Positions 57,791 to 64,000 of a stretch of DNA of 64,000 nt are shown here, one piece after another; positions within the stretch are counted from its first letter, which is position 1, and every line of letters begins with the position of its first letter. Origin of the DNA: Actinomycetospora endophytica (lineage in GTDB: Bacteria; Actinomycetota; Actinomycetes; Mycobacteriales; Pseudonocardiaceae); assembly GCF_021026375.1 (NCBI RefSeq), contig NZ_JAJNDB010000002.1, positions 1-64,000 on the forward strand. Direction: 5' to 3'. The notes under the pieces are model-generated. The model saw only the letters and a program-made list of their open reading frames with translations, ran no database searches and had not been told where the DNA came from. The translations under genes and the position numbers were made by a program.

Positions 57791-58444
57791 GTGGTGGGCG
57801 CGGCACTGTCGGCCAAGGAACGGGCCTACCGGCACACGAAGGCCGGCATCCTGGACGGCAGCCTCCCGGGCGGCGACCTCATCAGTGAGGGCCAGGTGGC
57901 CGAGGTGCTGGCGATGAGCCGCACCCCGGTGCGGGAGGCGTTCCTCCGACTGGAGGCCGAGGGGCTGCTCCGGCTGTTCCCGAAACGCGGCGCGCTCGTC
58001 GTCGCGGTCTCCCCGACCGAGGTGGAGTCCGTGCTCGAGGCGCGTGAGCTCGTCGAGGGCCACGCCCTCGCCAAGCTGTGCGCCGCGCCCGAGATCGAGC
58101 GCGAGGCCGTCGTCGTGCGGCTGCGCGAGGAGCTCGACGTGCAGCGCGCCGCCTTCGCGGCCGGGGACGAGACCGGCTTCGCCGAGGGGGACCGCCGGTT
58201 CCACACCGTGCTCGTCGAGAGCGCGCACAACCCGATCCTCGTCGAGCTGTACGGCTCGCTGCGGGACCGCCAGCTGCGGATGAACCTGGGCTCGATGCTC
58301 GGCCGCGGGCCGGACCGCGCCCAGGCGATCCTCGCCCAGCACGAGGCGATCCTCGACGCGCTCGATCCCCAGGCGCCCGAGGAGGCGCACCGCCGCCTGG
58401 CCGAGCACCTGGCGGCGACCCGCACGGCGGTCCTCGGGCGGTAG
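57791..58444 (+). CDS. GntR-family regulator (FadR/FCD type)
   Basis: 217 residues from GTG 57791 (GTG 57794 follows at once). The winged helix-turn-helix is ERAYRHTKAGILDGSLPGGDLISEGQVAEVLAMSRTPVREAFLRLEAEGLLRLFPKRGALVV. The FCD effector domain has EARELVEGHALAKL, FAEGDRRFHTVLVESAHNPILVELYGSLRDRQLRM (metal-ligand Asp/His) and AQHEAILDALD. FCD-type GntR proteins often sense carboxylates with a bound metal. Its position at the head of the glycerol/diol locus makes it the likely regulator. Confidence 0.92.
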   Translation: MVGAALSAKERAYRHTKAGILDGSLPGGDLISEGQVAEVLAMSRTPVREAFLRLEAEGLLRLFPKRGALVVAVSPTEVESVLEARELVEGHALAKLCAAPEIEREAVVVRLREELDVQRAAFAAGDETGFAEGDRRFHTVLVESAHNPILVELYGSLRDRQLRMNLGSMLGRGPDRAQAILAQHEAILDALDPQAPEEAHRRLAEHLAATRTAVLGR

Positions 58445-58496
58445 AGCGGCGGCCCCGGAAGCCGCCGCGCGGGCTACGGGAAAACCCCCACGGGCC

Positions 58497-58512
58497 GGAG
58501 TGGGAACACTCC
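58497..58512. promoter_or_regulatory. Inverted repeat before the diol-dehydratase operon
   Basis: GGAGTGGGAACACTCC has 6-bp perfect arms and lies 118 bases before the HbpS-like start, in the 185-base leader region of the operon. It may be a GntR or activator site. I looked for a cobalamin riboswitch here and did not find its conserved box. Confidence 0.4.
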
Positions 58513-58629
58513 CCGTGGTCGGAGGACGTTGTGGATCCCTAGCGTCGTGCCCCGTCGGGCCACAGTCCGGCGGGCCACGCGACGGACTGTCACCCGGCGT
58601 GGCGATCCCCCTTCCCACGGAGGTTCCCC

Positions 58630-59046
58630 ATGCCGGGCCTGACCCTGGCCGACGCCCGCATCGCGCTCGACGCCGGGCTCGCCGAGGCCGACACGATCGG
58701 CCAGCCGATGAACGTCGCCGTCGTCGACGACGGCGGGCATCTGCTCGCCTTCGCCCGCCAGGAGGGCGCCATCCGGGCGAGCATCGACATCGCCCAGCGC
58801 AAGGCACGGACCTCGGTCCTCATGGAGGCCCCGACCGCGGCGCTCATGCCGCTCGTGCAGCCCGGCGCCGAGCTCTACGGCCTGGAGCAGACCGCGGGCG
58901 GCCTCGTCGTCTTCGGCGGCGGCATCCCGGTCCACCGCGACGGCGTGCTCGTCGGCGCGGTCGGCGTGAGTGCCGGCTCCGCGGAGCAGGACGTCCAGGT
59001 GGCCACGGCCGCCGTGGCCGCGATCAGCACCCCCGTCCCGGCCTGA
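58630..59046 (+). CDS. HbpS/GlcG/PduO-C-like haem- or corrinoid-binding domain protein
   Basis: 138 residues, GGAGG upstream. TLADARIALDAGLAEADTIGQPMNVAVVDDGGHLLAFARQEGA, SIDIAQRKARTSVLMEAPT and GGLVVFGGGIPVHRDGVLVGAVGVSAGSAEQDVQVA are the GlcG/HbpS (DUF336) blocks. The same domain is the C-terminal half of PduO adenosyltransferases in propanediol loci. HbpS binds haem, and a corrinoid or redox-protective role near the B12 enzyme is plausible. No adenosyltransferase half is fused here. First structural gene of the operon. Confidence 0.88.
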   Translation: MPGLTLADARIALDAGLAEADTIGQPMNVAVVDDGGHLLAFARQEGAIRASIDIAQRKARTSVLMEAPTAALMPLVQPGAELYGLEQTAGGLVVFGGGIPVHRDGVLVGAVGVSAGSAEQDVQVATAAVAAISTPVPA

Positions 59047-59080
59047 CCCCCCGGCACCGCCGCCGAACAGGAGCCGTCCC

Positions 59081-59986
59081 GTGTCCCGCACCTCCCCCCT
59101 CACACGAGAACTGATCGGCGAGTTCGCCGGCACGTTCATCCTGATCCTCTTCGGCACCGCGTCGGTCGCCCAGTACGTCGTCTCGGAGGGCAAGGCCGGC
59201 GACTGGAGCACCCTGACCTGGGGCTGGGTCGCCGGCCTGATCATGGGGATCTACGTGGCCGGCCGCCTCGGCGCCGGCCACCTCAACCCCGCGGTCACCC
59301 TCGCCATGGCCGTCTACCGCAAGCTGCCCTGGCGCAACGTGCTGCCGTACGCGCTCGCCCAGACCGCGGGCGCCTTCGTCGCCGCGCTGATCACCCGCGC
59401 CGTCTACAACTCGGGCATCGTGGCCGTCGACCCCGGCCTGACCTCGTCGTCGCAGACGATCTTCTCGACGCTGCCGAACCACGGCGTCACGACGGCGTTC
59501 TTCGACCAGGTCGTCGGCACCGCCCTGCTGGTCTTCGTGCTGTTCGCGCTGCTCGCGACGCTGCAGGGCGCGGCGTCGATGCTCCTGCCCTTCATGGTCG
59601 GCCTGCTGCTGCTGGGCATCGGCTTCGCGTGGGGCACCAACGCCGGCTACGCGATCAACCCGGCCCGTGACTTCGGTCCCCGCCTGGCCGAGTGGCTGAC
59701 CGGTTACCAGTCCGCCTGGGTCACCCCGGACGGCGTGCAGTACTGGTGGCTGCCGATCGTCGCCCCGTGCATCGGCGCGCTCATCGGCGGCGGGCTCTAC
59801 GTCCTGGTCATCGAGCGCCTCGAGGTCCCCGCGGCGCTCGACGCCCCGGTGCCCGCGCCGACGCCGGAGTCGGCGGAGGCCGGCGCCAACGTCGACCCCC
59901 GCCACCCGGCCACGGCCGCCGACGTCGTCGTGCCCGGGCAGCCCGCCACCGCCACCCCGTCGTCGTCGAAGGAGGCCTCCCGATGA
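59081..59986 (+). CDS. glpF: Aquaglyceroporin (GlpF-type MIP channel)
   Basis: 301 residues from GTG 59081 with ACAGGAG upstream. Six membrane helices and two NPA boxes: GHLNPAVTLAMAVYRKLPWR and GYAINPARDFGPRLAEWLTGY. Asp after the second NPAR is the hallmark of glycerol facilitators over water channels. C-terminal ~50 residues are Pro/Ala-rich. It would admit glycerol or small diols to the dehydratase encoded next; its stop overlaps the small-subunit start (ATGA). Confidence 0.93.
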   Translation: MSRTSPLTRELIGEFAGTFILILFGTASVAQYVVSEGKAGDWSTLTWGWVAGLIMGIYVAGRLGAGHLNPAVTLAMAVYRKLPWRNVLPYALAQTAGAFVAALITRAVYNSGIVAVDPGLTSSSQTIFSTLPNHGVTTAFFDQVVGTALLVFVLFALLATLQGAASMLLPFMVGLLLLGIGFAWGTNAGYAINPARDFGPRLAEWLTGYQSAWVTPDGVQYWWLPIVAPCIGALIGGGLYVLVIERLEVPAALDAPVPAPTPESAEAGANVDPRHPATAADVVVPGQPATATPSSSKEASR

Positions 59987-60444
59987 CCAGCAACGTCACT
60001 GAGCTCACCGCCGTGGACTACCCGCTCTCGATCAACCGCCCGGATCTGCTGCGCACCCCCACCGGCAAGACCCTCGACGACCTGACCATGGCCGCCGTCG
60101 TCTCCGGGGACATCACGTCCGAGGACCTGCGTATCAGCCCGGACACCCTCGCGCTGCAGGGTCAGCTGGCGGCCGCGGCCGGCCGACGCCAGCTCGCCGA
60201 GAACTTCACCCGCGCCTCGGAGATGACCGCCATCCCCGACGACGAGGTGCTGGCGATGTACAACGCGCTCCGTCCGAACGCCTCGACCGCCGCGCAGCTC
60301 TCCGAGCTCGCGTCCCGGCTGGAGGACACCTACTCCGCCGGCACGTGCGCCGCGCTCGTCCGCGAGGCCGCGCAGGTCTACGCGGCCCGCAACCTGCTCG
60401 CGGAAGACCTCCCCGTCGCTCCGCTCGCCCCTGAGGAGGCCTGA
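59983..60444 (+). CDS. pduE: Glycerol/propanediol dehydratase small subunit
   Basis: 153 residues. Family blocks: DYPLSINRPDLLRTPTGKTLDDLTMAAVVSGDITSEDLRISPDTLALQGQLAAAAGRRQLAENFTRASEMTAIPDDEVLAMYNALRP and ICAA-like CAALVREAAQVYAARNLL. It is the gamma chain of the alpha2beta2gamma2 adenosylcobalamin enzyme. Unusually it is encoded before the large subunit, overlapping the channel gene. It lacks any N-terminal extension of the kind that targets subunits to microcompartments. Confidence 0.92.
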   Translation: MTSNVTELTAVDYPLSINRPDLLRTPTGKTLDDLTMAAVVSGDITSEDLRISPDTLALQGQLAAAAGRRQLAENFTRASEMTAIPDDEVLAMYNALRPNASTAAQLSELASRLEDTYSAGTCAALVREAAQVYAARNLLAEDLPVAPLAPEEA

Positions 60445-60445
60445 G

Positions 60446-62161
60446 ATGACGGCAGTGGCACCCCGCCCCACCGACAGCGGCGTCCGGACGTCGAAGCGCA
60501 CCGAGATCCTCGAAGCGCGTCCGGTGAACCTGGACGGCTTCGTCGAGGAGTGGCCCGAGAAGGGCCTCGTCGCGATGGAGTCGGACTTCGACCCGCAGCC
60601 CTCGGTCCGTGTCGAGGGCGGCCGGATCGTCGAGCTCGACGGCCGCACCCGCGACCGGTTCGACTTCATGGACACCTTCATCGCCGACCATGCGATCGAC
60701 GTCGAGGCCTGCGAGGAGGCGGTCGCGACCCCGTCGATCGAGATCGCCCGGATGCTCGTCGACCCGCGGACCTCGCGGGCCGACGTCGTCGCCCTCGGCC
60801 GGGGCCTCACCCCGGCGAAGATCCTCGACGTCGTCAAGCTGATGAACGTCGTCGAGATCATGATGGGCATCCAGAAGACCCGCTCGCGGCGCACCCCGGC
60901 CAACCAGGCCCACTCGACGAGCGCCAAGGACAACCCGATCCAGGTCGCGGCGGACGCCGCCGAGGGCGCCGTCCGCGGGTTCGCGGAGCTGGAGAGCACC
61001 CTCGGCGTCGTGCGCTACGCGCCGCTGGTGGCGATCGGCCTGCAGGTCGGCGGCCAGGTCGGACGCGGCGGCACGCTCACCCAGTGCGCGCTGGAGGAGG
61101 CCACCGAGCTCGACCTCGGGATGCGCGGCATCACCGCCTACGCCGAGACGATCTCGATCTACGGCACCGAGTCGGTGTTCGTCGACGGCGACGACACCCC
61201 GTGGTCGAAGGCGTTCCTGGCGTCGGCCTACGCGTCGCGTGGGATCAAGATGCGCTTCACCTCGGGCACCGGCTCCGAGGTGCAGATGGGCAACGCCGAG
61301 GGCCGCTCCATGCTGTACCTGGAGATCCGCTGCATCCTCATGGCCAAGGGCGCCGGGGTGCAGGGGCTGCAGAACGGCTCGATCTCGTGCATCGGTGTCC
61401 CCGGGGCGGTCCCCGGCGGCATCCGGGCGGTCGCGGCGGAGAACCTCGTCGCGAGCTGGATGGACCTCGAGTGCGCCTCCGGCAACGACCAGTCGTTCTC
61501 GCACTCGCCGATGCGCCGCACCAGCCGGCTGCTGCCGCAGATGCTGCCGGGCACCGACTTCGTCTGCTCCGGGTACTCGGCCGTGCCGAACAAGGACAAC
61601 ATGTTCGCCGGGTCGAACCTCGAGACCGACGACTACGACGACTGGAACGTCATCCAGCGCGACATGCAGGTCGACGGCGGCCTGCGCCACGTCCGCGAGG
61701 ACGTGATCCTGCAGGTCCGCAACAAGGCGGCGCGCGCGATGCAGGCGCTGTTCGCCGAGCTCGACCTCCCGGTGATCACCGACGAGGAGGTCGAGGCGGC
61801 GACCTACGCGAACTCGAGCGACGACTACCCCGACCGCGACGTGCTCGCCGACCTCGACGGCGCCCGCAGCGTCATGGAGCGGGGCATCACCGGGCTGGAC
61901 CTGGTGAAGGCCCTCGAGCGCAGCGGCTTCGGCGAGGTCGCCGAGAACTACCTCAAGGTGCTGCGCCAGCGCGTCTCCGGCGACCTGCTGCAGACCGCCG
62001 CCGTGCTGACCGGCGACTTCGTCCCGCTGGCGGCGATCAACGACGCCAACGACTACGCCGGCCCCGGCACCGGCTACCGCCTGTCCGGCGAGCGGTGGGA
62101 AGAGCTCAAGAAGCTCCGCCACGTCACCTCCGCCGAGAACCCCGAGGAGGAGGTCGTATGA
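60446..62161 (+). CDS. pduC: Adenosylcobalamin-dependent glycerol/propanediol dehydratase large subunit
   Basis: 571 residues; starts one base after the small-subunit stop with GAGGAGG upstream. The (beta/alpha)8 barrel blocks are all present: MMGIQKTRSRRTPANQAH, KDNPIQVAADAAEGA, LTQCALEEATELDLGM, YAETISIYGTE, DGDDTPWSKAFLASAYASRGIKMRFTSGTGSEVQMG, QNGSISCIGVPGAVP, LECASGNDQSFSHS and NDANDYAGPGTGYRL. It converts glycerol to 3-hydroxypropionaldehyde or 1,2-propanediol to propionaldehyde via a 5'-deoxyadenosyl radical. Glycerol versus diol preference cannot be read from the sequence by eye; the neighbouring channel favours glycerol. Confidence 0.95.
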   Translation: MTAVAPRPTDSGVRTSKRTEILEARPVNLDGFVEEWPEKGLVAMESDFDPQPSVRVEGGRIVELDGRTRDRFDFMDTFIADHAIDVEACEEAVATPSIEIARMLVDPRTSRADVVALGRGLTPAKILDVVKLMNVVEIMMGIQKTRSRRTPANQAHSTSAKDNPIQVAADAAEGAVRGFAELESTLGVVRYAPLVAIGLQVGGQVGRGGTLTQCALEEATELDLGMRGITAYAETISIYGTESVFVDGDDTPWSKAFLASAYASRGIKMRFTSGTGSEVQMGNAEGRSMLYLEIRCILMAKGAGVQGLQNGSISCIGVPGAVPGGIRAVAAENLVASWMDLECASGNDQSFSHSPMRRTSRLLPQMLPGTDFVCSGYSAVPNKDNMFAGSNLETDDYDDWNVIQRDMQVDGGLRHVREDVILQVRNKAARAMQALFAELDLPVITDEEVEAATYANSSDDYPDRDVLADLDGARSVMERGITGLDLVKALERSGFGEVAENYLKVLRQRVSGDLLQTAAVLTGDFVPLAAINDANDYAGPGTGYRLSGERWEELKKLRHVTSAENPEEEVV

Positions 62162-62739
62162 CCGCCGCAGTGGAGTCGGTCCGCACGCTCGCGCTGCGCG
62201 AGATCGGGCCCGCCGAGCGCGGGACCCGGCCCGAGGAGGTCGTCATCGCGCTCTCCCCGGCGTTCGGGGACCCGTTCACGAAGACGATCGTCGACGTGCC
62301 GCACGCCGAGGTCGTCCGCCAACTGCTGGCGGGCATCGAGGAGCGCGGCGGCTCGGCGCGGGTGATCAAGGTCTACCGGACCACCGACCTCGCGGCGATC
62401 GCCCACTTCGGGGCCAAGCTCTCCGGCTCCGGCATCGCGGTCGGCGTCCTCTCGCGGGGCACCACGGTGCTGCACCAGCGCGACCTGGCGCGGCTCTCGA
62501 ACCTCGAGCTGTTCCCGCAGGCCCCGCTGCTCGACGCCGAGGTCTTCCGGGCGATCGGGGCGAACGCGGCGCAGTACGCGCAGGGGCAGTCGCCTCGCCC
62601 GGTGCCGACGCGCAACGACCAGATGGCCCGCCCGCGCTGGCAGGCCAAGGCGGCGCTGCTGCACCTCAAGGAGTTCGAGTGCATCGACCACGCCCGCGCG
62701 GCGGTCGAGGTCGAGCCGGTCATCACCCGCGTCGACTAG
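62158..62739 (+). CDS. pduD: Glycerol/propanediol dehydratase medium subunit
   Basis: 193 residues; ATG overlaps the large-subunit stop. Blocks: EEVVIALSPAFGDPFTKTIVDVPH, RVIKVYRTTDLAAIAHFGAKLSGSGIAVGVLSRGTTVLHQRDL, LSNLELFPQAPLLDAEVFRAIG and PVPTRNDQMARPRWQAKAALLHLKE. It is the beta chain contributing to B12 binding. The N-terminus is short (about 25 residues before the core) and lacks the ~18-residue encapsulation helix of enteric PduD, so a free cytosolic enzyme is indicated. The TAG stop is the first codon-sized unit of a palindromic element. Confidence 0.94.
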   Translation: MTAAVESVRTLALREIGPAERGTRPEEVVIALSPAFGDPFTKTIVDVPHAEVVRQLLAGIEERGGSARVIKVYRTTDLAAIAHFGAKLSGSGIAVGVLSRGTTVLHQRDLARLSNLELFPQAPLLDAEVFRAIGANAAQYAQGQSPRPVPTRNDQMARPRWQAKAALLHLKEFECIDHARAAVEVEPVITRVD

Positions 62740-62830
62740 GTGCGCTGCCGCGCTCGTGAGCCCTATCGGCGTGCTCCCCTTATTCCGTGCTCTGGCACGG
62801 ATTAGTGCTCACCGGGCCGGAGGCCACCTA
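62737..62830. repeat. Palindrome family A copy 4, inside the dehydratase operon
   Basis: TAGGTG (62737-62742, containing the pduD stop) pairs with CACCTA (62825-62830). GTGAGC (62756-62761) pairs with GCTCAC (62807-62812), and an inner hairpin CCGTGC-TCTG-GCACGG lies at 62785-62800. The interior differs from the other copies. Unlike those, it separates two co-directional operon genes, so it could act as an attenuator or processing site lowering reactivase expression. Confidence 0.82.
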
Positions 62831-62858
62831 CCACCGTCACGACTCAGGAAGGCCGGGA

Positions 62859-64000
62859 GTGTCCCTCGTCATCGGCGTCGACATCGGCAACTCCACGACC
62901 GAGGCGTGCATCGCGGAGGTCGTCCCCGGCGAGGTGGCGCGCCTGGCCTCCTCACTCACCCGGACGACGGGTGTGAAAGGCACCCCGGCGAACACCGCCG
63001 GGGCCGTCACGGCCGTCCGGCGTGCCCTCGAGGCCGCCGGGCGGCCCTCTGACGCCCTCGCGACGGTGCTCCTCAACGAGGCCACGCCGGTCATCAGCGG
63101 GCTCGCGATGGAGACCATCACCGAGACGATCATCACCGAGTCGACGATGATCGGCCACAACCCCGACACCCCCGGCGGCGAGGGCCTCGGCGTCGGGATG
63201 ACGGTGGCGCTGGACGAGCTGACGACCGTCGAGGCCGACGTCCCGGTCGTCGTCGTGATCGAAGCCGGCGCGGACTTCGACGACGTCGCGCACCTGCTGA
63301 ACGGGGCGTCCGAGCGCGGCGTCGACGTGGTCGCGGCCGTCATGCACGGCGACGACGCGGTCCTCGTCGTGAACCGCTTGCCGCACCGCATCCCGGTGGT
63401 CGACGAGGTGTCGGCCGTGGAGAAGGTGCCGCTGGGGATGCTCGCGGCGGTCGAGGTCGCGCCGCCCGGGCGGACCATCCGCACGTTGTCGGACTCGTAC
63501 GGGCTGGCCTCCACGTTCGACCTCGACGCCGAGCAGACCCGCCAGGTCTCGCCGGTCGCCCGGGCGCTCTCGGGCAACCGGTCCGCCGTCGTCGTGCGGA
63601 CCCCCGCCGGCGACGTGACCGACCGGCGCATCCCCGTCGGGACGCTGACCCTGTCCGGTTCCGGGCGATCCCTCGACGTCGGGGTCGACGGCGGCGCCGA
63701 CGCGATCATGGAGGCGATCGGGCGGGTCGCCCCGCTGACCGACGTACATGGTGAGCCGGGCACCCACGTCGGCGGGATGCTCGCGAACGTCCGGGACACG
63801 ATGACCGACGTGACCGGGCAGCCCGCGTCGGACATCCGGATCCGTGACGTCCTCGCCGTCGACACCGTCGTGCCGGCCGTGGTGCGCGGCGGGCTGGCCG
63901 GGGAGGTCTCGCGGGAGAACGCCGTCGCGCTCGCGGCGATGGTGCGCACCAGCCGCAGCCGCATGCAGGCGGTGGTGGACGCGATCTCCGTCGAGCTCGG
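62859..64000 (+). CDS. ddrA: Diol dehydratase-reactivating factor large subunit (3' truncated by window)
   Basis: At least 380 residues from GTG 62859 with GGAAGG upstream; open to the end of the window. VIGVDIGNSTTEACIAEV is the actin-like phosphate-1 loop; ETITETIITESTMIGHNPDTPGGEGLGVGM, NEATPVISG, VVNRLPHRIPVVDEV, PLGMLAAVEVAPPG, GNRSAVVVRTPAGDV and RDVLAVDTVVPAVVRGGLAGE match DdrA/PduG throughout. It is an ATP-dependent chaperone that releases damaged cobalamin from the dehydratase. The small DdrB/PduH subunit is expected just beyond the window. Confidence 0.95.
   Translation, partial: MSLVIGVDIGNSTTEACIAEVVPGEVARLASSLTRTTGVKGTPANTAGAVTAVRRALEAAGRPSDALATVLLNEATPVISGLAMETITETIITESTMIGHNPDTPGGEGLGVGMTVALDELTTVEADVPVVVVIEAGADFDDVAHLLNGASERGVDVVAAVMHGDDAVLVVNRLPHRIPVVDEVSAVEKVPLGMLAAVEVAPPGRTIRTLSDSYGLASTFDLDAEQTRQVSPVARALSGNRSAVVVRTPAGDVTDRRIPVGTLTLSGSGRSLDVGVDGGADAIMEAIGRVAPLTDVHGEPGTHVGGMLANVRDTMTDVTGQPASDIRIRDVLAVDTVVPAVVRGGLAGEVSRENAVALAAMVRTSRSRMQAVVDAISVEL

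Noticed and set aside
58445..58629. Cobalamin riboswitch upstream of the diol-dehydratase operon
   Set aside because: 185 bases with no recognisable B12 box or its typical flanking stems.
57791..64000. Bacterial microcompartment locus
   Set aside because: No shell protein gene or encapsulation peptide is visible within the window; only sequence beyond 64000 could change this.

Overview
The window is very GC-rich actinobacterial DNA with strong third-position GC bias, many GTG starts and frequent 4-bp ATGA/GTGA gene overlaps. Gene families such as a WS/DGAT acyltransferase, an FprA-type ferredoxin reductase, a PtpB-like phosphatase, DUF4873, an SCO5389-type protein and a class F sortase point to a mycelial or mycolata-related actinomycete. 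Pseudonocardiaceae (Pseudonocardia or Actinomycetospora type) is my best guess, inferred only from gene content. I see no transposase, integrase, tRNA, rRNA or CRISPR array. No gap between genes exceeds 300 bases; the largest, about 298 bases at 7004-7301, separates two divergent genes.

Layout. 0-8 kb: the 3' end of a membrane glycosyltransferase, a receiver-like orphan, an Excalibur surface protein coupled to a class F sortase, a PAP2 phosphatase, a methyltransferase/WS-DGAT pair and a secreted Ser/Ala-rich protein. 8-18.5 kb: TesB thioesterase, LysR regulator, aldo/keto reductase plus alpha/beta hydrolase, then an oxygenase island. In that island a leftward diiron oxygenase-hydrolase-Baeyer-Villiger-type monooxygenase operon lies divergent from a TetR-DUF4873-unknown operon, followed by FprA reductase. 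18.5-31.5 kb: small hypotheticals, HAD hydrolase with DNA polymerase IV, epoxide hydrolase, benzoylformate-decarboxylase-like enzyme, a CooC-like ATPase with its SCO5389-type partner, a two-gene ABC exporter behind a SoxR-like box, a PNPOx-membrane-nuclease-like fusion and WrbA. 31.5-40.8 kb: PucR regulator coupled to homocysteine methyltransferase/MTHFR, a zinc-ribbon peptide, PtpB-like phosphatase, a cobalt/nickel ECF transporter (cbiMNQO), and TetR divergent from an FAD monooxygenase. 40.8-57.7 kb: housekeeping and accessory enzymes including P450, isochorismate synthase, RluA-type pseudouridine synthase, macrodomain, L,D-transpeptidase, esterase, Ohr/OsmC, enoyl-CoA hydratase, dienelactone hydrolase, NagD-like HAD, CPBP protease, methyltransferase, SDR, a rodlin/chaplin-like secreted protein and a fused kinase-like/LuxR regulator. 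57.8-64 kb: an adenosylcobalamin-dependent glycerol/diol dehydratase locus with GntR regulator, HbpS-like protein, aquaglyceroporin, small, large and medium subunits, and the start of the reactivating factor, which runs off the window.

How they work together. The right-hand locus reads as an uptake-plus-dehydration module: GlpF-type channel, then a B12-dependent dehydratase, then its reactivase. No microcompartment shell gene and no encapsulation peptide is visible. The cobalt/nickel transporter 20 kb away could supply metal for the B12 cofactor, but that link is inference. The oxygenase island groups two oxygenases, a hydrolase, a regulator and a plausible electron-transfer reductase.

The most unusual non-coding feature is a set of dispersed palindromic elements at gene 3' ends. 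One family (four copies) begins with TAGGTGCGCT; its TAG is the stop codon of the upstream gene in three of the four copies. Other palindrome families occur at 4.7, 11.7/25.9, 17.0/47.5 and 27.4 kb.
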